Positions 1 to 10,000 of a stretch of DNA of 21,348 nt are shown piece after piece; the stretch's first letter is position 1, and each line of letters opens with the position of its first letter. The notes under the pieces were generated by a model, which did not search any database, was not told the origin of the DNA, and was given only the letters and a program-made list of their open reading frames with translations. A program made the translations under genes and the position numbers. Origin of the DNA: Ephemerocybe angulata (lineage: Eukaryota > Basidiomycota > Agaricomycetes > Agaricales > Psathyrellaceae); the NCBI GenBank assembly GCA_013368325.1, contig JAACJK010000049.1, positions 1 through 21,348 of the forward strand, in the 5' to 3' direction.

Positions 1-157
1 AGGGGGTGGATCCATACTGCTAGATGGGCGGACGATACAAGCGCGCTATCTAAATCGCCCCTATCAGGGCACCATCAATCTCGGCCCCCTTCGGCATGCT
101 GACACAAATCATTTATTCAAACTCAGCCCCCTCCCACTGCCAAGACCGGGGTTATCG

Positions 158-213
158 ACCAGACTCTATATCAAGTGAGAACGAACTCTTCTTCTCAGAT
201 ACTAGAGTCTGGT
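158..213. repeat. Inverted repeat / potential hairpin
   Basis: ACCAGACTCTA at 158-168 is exactly complementary to TAGAGTCTGGT at 203-213. The stem continues for four more pairs (TATC at 169-172 with GATA at 198-201) past one bulged C at 202. The loop is about 25 nt. It could be an RNA or DNA hairpin, or the remnant of a small inverted-repeat element. No target-site duplication or coding content supports a mobile element. Confidence 0.5.
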
Positions 214-810
214 TTGCGAGACTAGATATTGCCAGTATTGGCCGCTGTCTTCTGCTGCCAAGGGCGGCCACCCCGCATCCTCGTTCCTTCCGCAGACATA
301 CCCTCGGAGGGTCGTTTAGAGCATCTTTGGGTAGGAGTCAAGACAATGCACCCACACCTCGCCTCAATCGGCCCTAATTAATGTCAATTGGTGTTGTATG
401 CTGAATGCGTCGCGGTCGAGCTTTGTGCACGACGGTGCTCAATAGAGCCAGCTCCCCCTCCTTCACTTCTGCACTGGCATGTAAACAGCACTCTTTGTTG
501 TCACACAGTCAACTATTTCAAACTCTTTGGATAAGAGCGCGACTAACATATTGCCACTCTCCAGGCTCACTGCTTGCTCTTTGAATGCGAAAGATAGCAC
601 CTTGATCCGATTCGGGCATTATGTGGATGGGTGTCAATTGCGTTCAAAGCGGAATAGAACAGTGACTCGAAACTCAATAACAATCCCACGGGCCCGGCGC
701 CATCCGTGACTTGAATTCTCTTGAATTCCCGACTTTGAGGGTGGCACGCTCCCAGGCTGGCACGGTGCCGTACGCCTTGCGTGTCCCAACCAAGTCAGCG
801 GTCCGTCAAA

Positions 811-822
811 AGTGATACATAT
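811..822 (+). promoter_or_regulatory. AGTGATACATAT core-promoter-like motif upstream of copy A
   Basis: The 12-mer AGTGATACATAT lies 135-146 bases before the ATG of copy A. The same 12-mer lies upstream of copy C (21244-21255, minus strand), and a close variant lies upstream of copy B (6950-6961). The AT-rich core suggests a TATA-like element retained with the duplicated promoters. Function is inferred from the recurrence only. Confidence 0.4.
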
Positions 823-869
823 CAGGTACATATACAGGACCACCGTGTTCATTTCTGATCACGACGTCT

Positions 870-906
870 CATTCCCTCCACGACCCTTTCCCTCCCTCCT
901 ACTTTC
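870..906 (+). promoter_or_regulatory. Pyrimidine-rich tract before copy A start
   Basis: A C/T-dominated stretch (CATTCCCTCC...CCTCCCTCCTACTTTC) ends about 50 bases before the ATG at 957. Such CT blocks are common just upstream of transcription starts in filamentous fungi. The role here is inferred. Confidence 0.4.
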
Positions 907-956
907 AGAGTTCAGAGCGAAGCTTAGGAGAGCCAACTTGAACAGGGAACTCTACC

Positions 957-3900
957 ATGGCGTCCGACTCTTCTGTCGAGAAGCCTGAGTTCGAGGAGCG
1001 TCTCGACAAACCAACCAAGGAGAAGGACTCGAGCGACTCCAACTCCGCCACAGAGAAAGAAGAACCGGAGGTACCTCCGGTCTCCTTCTTCCAGCTATTC
1101 AGGTAGCGTCTTTCACCATAGCATTCACGTCAGTCGCGTTAATGACGCGCTCTAGGTTCTCCACCAAGTTCGAGCTCTTTATTGATGTTATCGGCCTTGT
1201 CGCCGCTGCTGCGGCCGGTGCTGCGCAGGTACGTACTGGTTTGCGTTCAGGCACGTTTTGCTAAAGCCCTGGCAGCCCCTTATGTCCTTGTGTTCGGAAA
1301 CCTCACCAACGACTTCGTGAGGTTTGGTATTGTCACTGCACAGGCCCAGAGCGGGAATGCGACCGCTGCTGCACTTGTTCCGGAGGCGGCGAGAGCATTC
1401 AAGCACGCAGCTGCTCTCGACGCAAGTTATTTAGCGTATATCGGTGAGTGACATTCAGTTCGAGTGCTTGGATCTGGCAATTGAATGGTCGCCAATGCAG
1501 GTGTTGGCATGTTCGCGGCCACGTACACGTACATGCTTGTCTGGGTTTATACTGGAGAAGTAAACGCGAAGCGAGTGCGTGAAAAGTATCTGCAAGCGGT
1601 GCTCCGTCAAGATATCGCGTTCTTTGATAACGTCGGGGCTGGAGAGGTCGCAACACGAATTCAAACAGACACCCGTAAGCCATAGTTTCCCCTTTCCGCA
1701 GCCCAGTCACTGACAAAAGTGTGAAGACTTGGTGCAATGGGTATATCCGAAAAGGTTGCCATCGTCATTACATTCCTTGGAGCGTTCGTCACTGGTTTCG
1801 TCCTGGCATACGTTCAGTCATGGCGTCTTGCTCTGGCGCTGTCCTCCATGCTCCCCTGTATCGCTATCACTGGCGGCGTGATGAACAAATTCCTTTCCAA
1901 ATACATGCAGTGGGTTCGCTTCCGGATGCGTCACTTGTAGCCATTCTCATAAGCTCCCAGGTTGTCTTTGAAGCACGTTGCTGAAAGTGGAAGTCTAGCT
2001 GAGGAAGTCATCTCGACCGTCCGCACCGCCCAGGCGTTCGGGACTCAGAAGAAGCTGTCCGCAATCTACGACAGTCACATCACCAAGTCGGAGACGGTCG
2101 ATTTGAAGGCTGCGATGTGGCATGGTGGAAGCCTCTCGGTTTTCATGTTCGTCATCTACTCCGGATATGGACTAGGTAAGCACGACTTTGCCAGATTACC
2201 TGACCCACATCTCACCCGCTACTTTCAGCATTCCATTTCGGTACCACCCTCATCAACCAAGGTCATGGTGCGTTGTTGTTTGAGACCACAATCAGTGCAC
2301 AATTTAACATGCCTGTTCAGCTGATGCCGGAAAGGTCGTCAATGTCCTCCTCTCTATCCTCATTGGCTCGTTCTCGCTTGCCCTCCTTCCCCCGGAAATG
2401 CAAGGTGGGGCGATTGATTAAAATCCATCCAAATTGTCGATTGACATAGAGCTTCCATCTAGCTATTACAAACGGTCTAGGAGCTGCGGCCAAGCTTTAT
2501 GCCACTATCGATCGCGTCCCCGACATTGACTCTTACAACGAGGAAGGTCTCCGCCCGGAGAAAGTTTCAGGAGAAATCACTCTTGAGGACATCGAGTTTT
2601 CCTACCCGTCGCGTCCCACTGTCCAAGTCGTCAAGAAGCTTTCCGTGACCTTCAAAGCTGGGAAGACCGCAGCTTTGGTTGGCGCATCTGGTTCTGGAAA
2701 GTCGACGGTTATAAACCTAGTCGAACGGTTCTATGACCCAACTGCGGGCGTGGTCAAACTTGACGGCAACAACCTCAGGGACCTCAACCTTAGGTGGCTG
2801 CGTTCTCAAATCGGCCTTGTCTCTCAGGAACCCTCTCTGTTTGCTACCACTATCAAGGAGAACGTCGCTCATGGCCTTATTGGAACACAGTGGGAGCATT
2901 CGCCCGCCGAGGAGAAGTTTGCGTTGATCAAGGAGGCTTGCGTCAAGGCCAACGCAGATGGATTCATTTCGAAATTGCCAAATGGGTACGAGACCATGGT
3001 CGGTGAACGTGGATTCCTCCTTTCCGGTGGACAGAAGCAGCGCATTGCCATCGCCCGTGCAATTGTATCGGACCCAAGGATCCTTCTACTCGACGAGGCT
3101 ACTTCGGCGCTTGACACCCAGTCCGAGGGAATTGTACAGGATGCATTGGATAAGGCTGCAGCTGGTAAGCGATATTCCGACCGCCTTATTCGAGTGATAA
3201 CCTGACCCCCACCAGGGCGGACGACAATTACTATTGCCCACCGATTGTCGACCATCAAGGACGCAGATGTCATCTACGTTATGGGAGACGGTCTCGTCTT
3301 GGAGCATGGTACACACGACGAGTTGCTCGCCAAGGATGGCGCTTACTGTCGACTCGTCCAGTCCCAAAGCTGAGAGAGTCGCAGGATCTTGTCGAAGTCG
3401 ATTCTGACGAAGATGACGAAGACGACAACGAGAAGGCTGAAGTGGATATGGATAAACAGGCGCGTGAAGAAATTCCACTTGGTCGCCAGAAAACCTCGCG
3501 TTCACTGGCGAGTGAGATCTTGGAACAACGGCGCATGGACAAAGGCGAAGGCAGCAAAGAATCGGACCACTCCTTGCCTTACCTGTTCAAGCGCATGGGA
3601 CTCATTGTCAGCGACCAGTGGCGAAAATACCTTTTTGGTGCCATCTTCGCTTCGAGTGAGCTTTGACATGACCGCCTGGTACATACTCAAAACTAACGAT
3701 GTTATTTAGTGAGTGGATTCGTCTATCCTGCCTTCGGCCTCGTTTTCGCGAAAGGCATCTCTGGCTTCTCAGAGCTCGACCGTGGTGCCCGGACACACGC
3801 TGGCAACCGCAATGCGCTTTGGCTTTTTATTATCGCTATTATCTCGAGTATCGCCATCGGCTTCCAGATTTATCTGTTCGCTGGCGTTGCTGCCACACTC

Positions 3901-5730
3901 ACAGCGCGGTTGCGTTCTCTTAGTTTCAGGGCTATCCTACGCCAAGACAGTAAGTCGAATCATCTTCTCTTCACATTTAGGAACTAATCCCACTACAGTC
4001 GAGTACTTTGACAAGGACGAAAACAGCACAGGTGCTTTGACCTCGAAGCTCAGCGATAACCCCAGAAGGTGAACGGTCTTGCTGGTGTGACCCTCGGTGC
4101 AATTGTCCAGGCTATCGCCACCGTCATCGCTGGCTCAGTCCTAGGACTGGTCTTCATCTGGAAGCTTGGTCTCGTCGGTATCGCGTGCACGCCCATCGTT
4201 ATCTCCACTGGCTATATCCGCCTGGTAAGTAGGGCTGTAAATGAAGCGTCGCATGTCTAATCACTTCCCGTATAGCGTGTCGTCGTTTTGAAAGATCAAG
4301 CCAACAAGAAAGCCACGATGAGTCTGCTCAACTCGCCTGCGAAGCTGCTGGGTCTATCCGCACTGTCGCCTCCCTCACCCGTGAAGCCGACTGCCTACGT
4401 CTCTACAGCGAATCGCTCGAAATTCCTCTCAAGAAGTCCAACAGGACGGCCATCTGGAGTAATGGACTCTATTCGCTTTCGCAAGCCATGGTTTTCTTCG
4501 TCATCGCCCTTGTCTTCTGGTACGGCTCGCGACTCGTCGCTGCCGGTGAAGCTGATACTTTCAAGTTCTTCGTTGGCCTGATGGTGCGTCTTCACAAATT
4601 TACTGTCATCAAGCATGAATCCACAGTTGTCTTAGAGCACGACATTCGGTGCCATGCAGGCTGGAAACGTGTTCATGTTCGTTCCTGACATGTCGTCCGC
4701 GCAAGGATCTGGCTCCGATATCATCAAGCTGCTCGACTCCACGCCTGAAATCGACGCCGAAAATGAGGGTGGAAAAATCTTGGATGATTCCAAGGTTAAG
4801 GGGCACATTCGCCTTGAAGGTGTTCACTTCAGGTACCCCACCCGTCCTGCTGTGCGCGTTCTCCGAGATCTCTCGCTTGAGGTCAAGCCTGGAACGTATA
4901 TTGCCCTTGTCGGTGCTTCGGGCTCTGGAAAGAGTACTGTCATCCAGTTGATTGAGCGGTTCTACGACCCTCTGGCTGGAGAAGTCTACCTCGACGGCGA
5001 AAAAGTCACCGACATCAATGTTCAAGATTACCGCAAGCACATCGCGTTGGTTTCTCAGGAGCCTACCCTGTACGCCCGGCACTGTTCGTTTCAACATCCT
5101 CCTTGGCGCCACGAAGCCCGAGTCCGAGGTCACCCAGGACGAGATTGAGGCTGCCTGTCGGGACGCCAACATCCTTGAGTTCATTCAGTCGCTTCCCGAG
5201 TAAGTCCTTTCAGGTTGGTCGGAGACTATCGTTCCTGACAATTGCCCTGCAGTGGCTTTGATACCGAGGTTGGAGGCAAGGGCTCACAACTTTCCGGTGG
5301 TCAGAAGCAGCGTATCGCTATTGCCCGTGCTCTGCTCCGCAACCCGAAGGTGCTCCTTCTGGATGAGGTATGCTTCGTTTCTTCTTGAGATTGACTTTCT
5401 GGACGGGGATCTCATTTGCGTTCACTCCTCTAGGCCACTTCTGCGCTTGATTCCAACTCCGAGAAGGTTGTGCAGGCTGCTCTGACCAGGCTGCCAAGGG
5501 ACGCACGACCATTGCCATCGCCCACAGATTGTCTACTATTCAGAATGCAGATACCATGTGCGTTATGGTCGTTTTCCTTCCTGGTAATGTGTGGCTGACC
5601 TCAAGTTTTCCTTTGCAGTTACTTTATCAAAGAAGGCAGCGTTAGCGAGTCTGGTACCCATGACCAGCTCATCGCGAAACGCGGAGACTATTTCGAGTAT
5701 GTTCAACTCCAGGCTCTCACGAAGACATAG
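957..5730 (+). CDS. ABC copy A: full-size ABCB (MDR/P-gp-type) exporter, frame broken at 7 sites
   Basis: ATP-driven efflux pump of the ABCB family (S. pombe Pmd1/P-glycoprotein type), layout TMD1-NBD1-TMD2-NBD2, expected in the plasma membrane. Exons: 957-1102, 1156-1228, 1276-1443, 1501-1674, 1727-1909, 1961-2175, 2229-2267, 2321-2404, 2463-3164, 3216-3655, 3710-3949, 3999-4224, 4276-4583, 4636-5199, 5253-5367, 5434-5557, 5619-5730. Intended product about 1305 aa. Both NBDs carry Walker [10 protein letters not shown], signature LSGGQKQR, Walker [12 protein letters not shown] and the H-loop IAHRLST. The start follows ACC and begins MASDSSVEK; the hydrophilic N-terminus of 48 residues is shorter than in B and C. 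Exon lengths match B and C only if single bases are restored near 1290, 1736, 3367, 4062, 4313 and 5484 and one removed near 5076. Either assembly error or a young pseudogene. Confidence 0.93.
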
Positions 5731-6572
5731 AAAGAGAGCACGACATCATGACACTAAAAATGCTTTATGGCTCGCTTTCAACTTTCAACTTTTAATTATC
5801 CATCCATCTGTCCTTCTGCGCGACTCCTTAAACTACCAGTCCACTCTCTCATTCTCTTGCATACATACCTGGCATTCGGCATCGTTTTGCTTTATACTGT
5901 CTCGTTCCTCACTATCCTTACAGGTTACATTATACCCTACTTAATTGATAGACATTTGTCCATAGCACGTAACATGAAAAGGTGTGGGAACAATCTAAAT
6001 AGGCCTAGGAAAGGTCCCAACCTGAGGCCCCCGACGATCCGACGACGGCGAGGGTGGTGGTTAACGAATCGCGAGAGGGCGACCGGAAAGGTTAGGCCCT
6101 GCGTGGGAATTAGCCCCTATTTTACGTGACAATTCCAACTTGAAATAAGCGCCAAGCGCTAAACGCGTCGCGTCAATACACATACACAGACCACTTTGGC
6201 ATCCGATGGTATCCCACTCTGATAGCGACTGCAAAGAGCGAATTTCTAAGGGGTGTGTGAGGTAGGTCCTGAGTTAAACAGAGAAGCCGAGGCGATGGTG
6301 AAGGTGTCCTGCGATGCAAAAGATACCCACTACCACTATGTGTATTGTGCCTAGGACTCGCTATATAACCAAAGGTAGCCACCCACCCAGCTATATACTT
6401 ATACTTCTTTGGGCTTGACGCCACTTCAAACCTCTCCGTTATCACCACCGTCCTGAGTGCACCTTTTCTGACTATGTGCAGGCGAGATGGTACTGGCCCG
6501 GCACATGGGAGTTGGCTTATCTCCCCGCTAGGGGTAAGAGTCAGTGATGGCCCGTGCTTACCTTTGAACGCT

Positions 6573-6591
6573 ACACACACACACACACACA
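6573..6591. repeat. (AC)9 dinucleotide microsatellite
   Basis: Nine uninterrupted AC units plus a terminal A lie between the two tandem ABC genes. It is a simple repeat, probably length-polymorphic, and could serve as a marker for the locus. Confidence 0.9.
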
Positions 6592-6755
6592 TTCCCACAA
6601 AGGCCCTCTCCACATCTAAGCAGCAGGCCGGTAGCTTAAGTCTCCAGATACAAAGTCCCGGTCATTCTTTGTCGGAAATCGAATGCCCGGCCACGAAGAC
6701 CAGACATTTCAAGCTCAAGTCCACAGTATGTACCACCACAACCAGCCACAACCAC

Positions 6756-6906
6756 TGATCACCACTGGGAACCAGAATCAATTCCCACAGATCTGATCAC
6801 CACCAGCGCTGATCAGCATGTTGCGGCGACTTGTCTCCTCAGCAGGCTCAGCTGCCATTGCCAACACGATTTCCCACAGCCTTTTACTTCTGAGCGGTTC
6901 TGATCA
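6756..6906. promoter_or_regulatory. Cluster of four TGATCA palindromes upstream of copy B
   Basis: TGATCA occurs at 6756-6761, 6794-6799, 6810-6815 and 6901-6906, roughly 160-310 bases before the copy B ATG. The first two sit in the same 11-mer, CTGATCACCAC. TTCCCACAG occurs at about 6782-6790 and again at about 6871-6879. A single TGATCA also lies before copy A (856-861). Repeated palindromes in a promoter suggest binding of a dimeric transcription factor; which one is unknown. Confidence 0.4.
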
Positions 6907-6949
6907 TCCAATATCGCCGTACTTACGGCGAAGTTAATCGCCTATGTAC

Positions 6950-6961
6950 AGTGATATAGAT
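6950..6961 (+). promoter_or_regulatory. AGTGATATAGAT core-promoter-like motif upstream of copy B
   Basis: Variant of the AGTGATACATAT word found before copies A and C, here 104-115 bases before the ATG at 7065. A TATA-like role is inferred. Confidence 0.35.
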
Positions 6962-7064
6962 GCATGATGCGCCCAGAGCTCCTTCTTTCAACTCTTTGAC
7001 TTCCCCCTGCCTTGACTGGTTGACCACAGGCCTCAGGTCGAAGCCAAGTAGGAAGGACGATACC

Positions 7065-10000
7065 ATGGCATCGGACCCCCTTGCTTTTGATACGGCTTCC
7101 AAATCCGATACGCTTCTCGATAATCCTAGCCAGGAGAAGGGTTTGGGTGACGAGTCCCGGGCCATTCCAGGCAAAGATGCAACGGCAGAGGAGACAGAGG
7201 TAGCTCCGGTATCCCTTGCCCAGCTATTCAGGTACACCCTCCCGTCAGGTCTAGATGGTCGTCTGATTGATAAGCTCTATCATAGGTTCTCGAACCAAGT
7301 TTGAGCTCTTCATTGATGCTCTTGTTTTGTCTGCGCCGCTGCAGCAGGGGTCTGCACAGGTGTGTGCCAATGGTGTGCAGTGGGGCTTTGGTGCGCTGAG
7401 TGCTGATGGGCGACCTCCAATAGCCCCTCATGGCCCTGCTATTTGGGAATCTCACCAACGACTTTGTGAAATTTGGCATCATCTCGAAACAAGCCGACAG
7501 CGGGAATGCGACTGCCACTGCCCTCCTTCCAGAGGCAGCCAAAGCATTCAAACACACAGCTGCTCTTGATGCGAGCTACCTGGCTTACATTGGTGGGTGT
7601 TATTAGAAGTCACAGGGAGACCACAACTCTAGTAACTAATCCACAACGACCCACGACAGGTGTTTCAATGTTTGCAGTCACCTACGCGTATATGTACATC
7701 TGGGTCTACACGGGAGAAGTAAACGCGAAACGCGTGCGGGAAAGTACCTGCAAGCCGTCCTCCGCCAAGATATAGCATTTTTCGATAAGGTCGGCGCCGG
7801 AGAGGTTGCGACTCGAATTCAAACCGACACCCGTGCGCATTTTCATCTACTTATGATCAAAGGACTTTATCTGACGGGACCTTCAGACCTGGTGCAACAG
7901 GGTATTTCGGAGAAGGTTGCCATCATCGTTACATGCTTTGGCTCCTTTTTCTCTGGCTACATTCTTGCCTACATCCGTTCATGGCGCCTTGCCCTTGCCC
8001 TCTCTGCTATGCTTCCTGCCATCGCCATCACCGGAGGTGTGATGGCTAAGTTCATTGGTCTCTACATGCAGTGAGTTCCATCTATGTTCCTGTGTCTGAG
8101 GTGTGTTGATTAGCTTCTTAGGCTATCTTTGGATCATATCGCGGAGAGTGGAAACCTGGCAGAGGAAGTTATTTCCACCATCCGCACTGCGCAAGCCTTC
8201 GGTACCCAGAAGAAGCTGTCCGCTATCTATAACGGCCACATTGCCCAATCAAAGAGGTTGACCCTGAAAGCTGCAATATGGAATGGTGGAGGGTCGCAGT
8301 CTTCTTTTTCATCCTCTACGGCGGATATGGCCTAGGTGAGCCCCATTTGGGCCGTTCTAATCACACCTATAACACTTTTTTTCAGCGTTCCATTTTGGTA
8401 CTACCCTCATTAATCAAGGACATGGTAAGTTGCGAGAAGTTGCGAGATGAAAACTATCAACGTAGTGCACAGTCTCATAGCACTGTTCACAGCCGACCCC
8501 GGGAAGGTGATCAATGTGCTTCTATCTATTCTCATAGGCTCCTTCTCTCTTGCACACCTTGCCCCGGAGGTACAAGGTCGACAATCAATTAACACCTGTT
8601 CAAAGTATCACCTACTGACCAAAATACTTTGAAATAGCTCTCGTACATGCCTGTGGAGCTGCAGCTAAGCTATATGCAACTATCGACCGTGTACCGGACA
8701 TCGACTCCTTCAGCGAGGAAGGGCTCCGCCCCGAAAATGCCAAGGGAGAAATTACTCTCGAAGACATCGAATTCTCCTACCCATCGCGTCCCACGATCAA
8801 GGTGGTCAAGAAACTCTCTGTGACCTTCAAAGCCGGGAAGACCGCAGCTCTGGTTGGGGCTTCTGGTTCTGGAAGTCGACGGTTATAAACCTTGTCGAGC
8901 GGTTCTATGACCCGACCGCGGGTGTGGTCAAGCTCGACGGTAACGATCTCAAGGCGCTCAACCTTAAATGGCTGCGCTCCCAGATCGGCCTCGTCTCTCA
9001 GGAGCCCTCGTTGTTTGCCACCACAATCAAAGAGAATGTCGCCCATGGCCTCATCGGAAACACAATGGGAACACTCGTCCGACGAAGAAAAGTTTGCGTT
9101 GATTAAGGAGGCTTGCGTCAAGGCCAACGCGGACGGATTTATAACAAAACTGCCAAATGGATATGAAACCATGGTCGGCGAACGTGGATTCCTTCTTTCT
9201 GGCGGACAGAAGCAGCGTGTCGCAATCGCCCGTGCGATTGTTTCGGACCCAAGGATCCTGCTTCTTGACGAGGCAACTTCGGCGTTAGACACCCAGTCTG
9301 AGGGTATCGTGCAAGATGCTTTGGATAAGGCTGCGGCGGGTACGCGAACTTGCCCTTATCATCTCCCTACGGTAATCTGACTTCCGCATCAGGTCGGACG
9401 ACCATCACCATTGCTCATAGGTTGTCGACTGTCAAGGACGCAGATGTTATCTATGTTATGGGTGACGGCCTTGTTTTGGAACATGGGACACACGATGAGT
9501 TGCTGGCTAAGAACGGCGCCTACGCCCGCCTCGTTGAGACTCAAAAGCTGAGGGCAGCGCAAGGGATCACTGGAGTAGATAACGACGGGAGGGATGGCGT
9601 ATGGGACGAAAAGGTGGATATGGACATAGAGAAGCGCACACTTGAGGAGATCCCACTCGGTCGCCAGAAGAGTCGCCACTCGCTCGCGAGTGAGATTATA
9701 GAGCAGAAGCGTCTGGAGAAAGGGGAGGGAGACACGAAAGACGACTATGGCCTGCTGTATCTTTTCAAGCGCATGGGCCTCCTCGTCCGTGACCAGTGGC
9801 GCCACTATTTCTTTGGTTCCATCTTCGCGTCAAGTGAGTCACCGTCCGTTTTCGACTGTTCGGCGTTGGATCCTAACCTGTCCCATCTTTTAGTGAGTGG
9901 ATTCGTCTATCCAGCCTTTGGCGTCGTCTTTGCCGAGGGTATCACTGGATTTACAAAGCTGGACCGTGCAGAACGTACACACTATGGCAATCGAAATGCA

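Larger units (their letters stand above)
1..956. other. Left-edge non-coding region and promoter of ABC copy A
   Basis: I recognise no gene here. Open frames on either strand are short, lack family motifs and do not join through plausible introns. The region contains an 11-bp inverted repeat (158-213), a tandem decamer around 713-730 (TTGAATTCTC then TTGAATTCCC), a promoter-like motif at 811-822, one TGATCA palindrome at 856-861 and a pyrimidine-rich tract just before copy A. The last 150 bases or so are probably the core promoter and 5' leader of copy A. Confidence 0.6.
5731..7064. other. Intergenic region: 3' flank of copy A and promoter of copy B
   Basis: No coding gene is recognisable in these 1.3 kb. 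It contains the 3' flank of copy A, a (AC)9 microsatellite at 6573-6591, and upstream of copy B a cluster of four TGATCA palindromes (6756-6906) with the repeated words CTGATCACCAC and TTCCCACAG. A promoter-like AGTGATATAGAT sits at 6950-6961. Confidence 0.6.

Noticed and set aside
96..377. 93-codon open frame at the left edge
   Set aside because: No start context, no domain and no similarity to known families that I can see; probably chance.
1251..1443. Alternative exon 3 of copy A starting at 1251, which keeps the downstream frame open
   Set aside because: It would leave an intron of only 22 nt and adds residues absent from copies B and C; a one-base deletion near 1290 fits better.
4609..5184. 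191-codon minus-strand open frame
   Set aside because: Antisense shadow of exon 14 of ABC copy A; equivalent antisense frames occur opposite copies B and C.
957..5730. Programmed ribosomal frameshifting as explanation of the broken frames
   Set aside because: Seven or more unrelated sites per gene, no common slippery heptamer, and differing sites between paralogues make it implausible.
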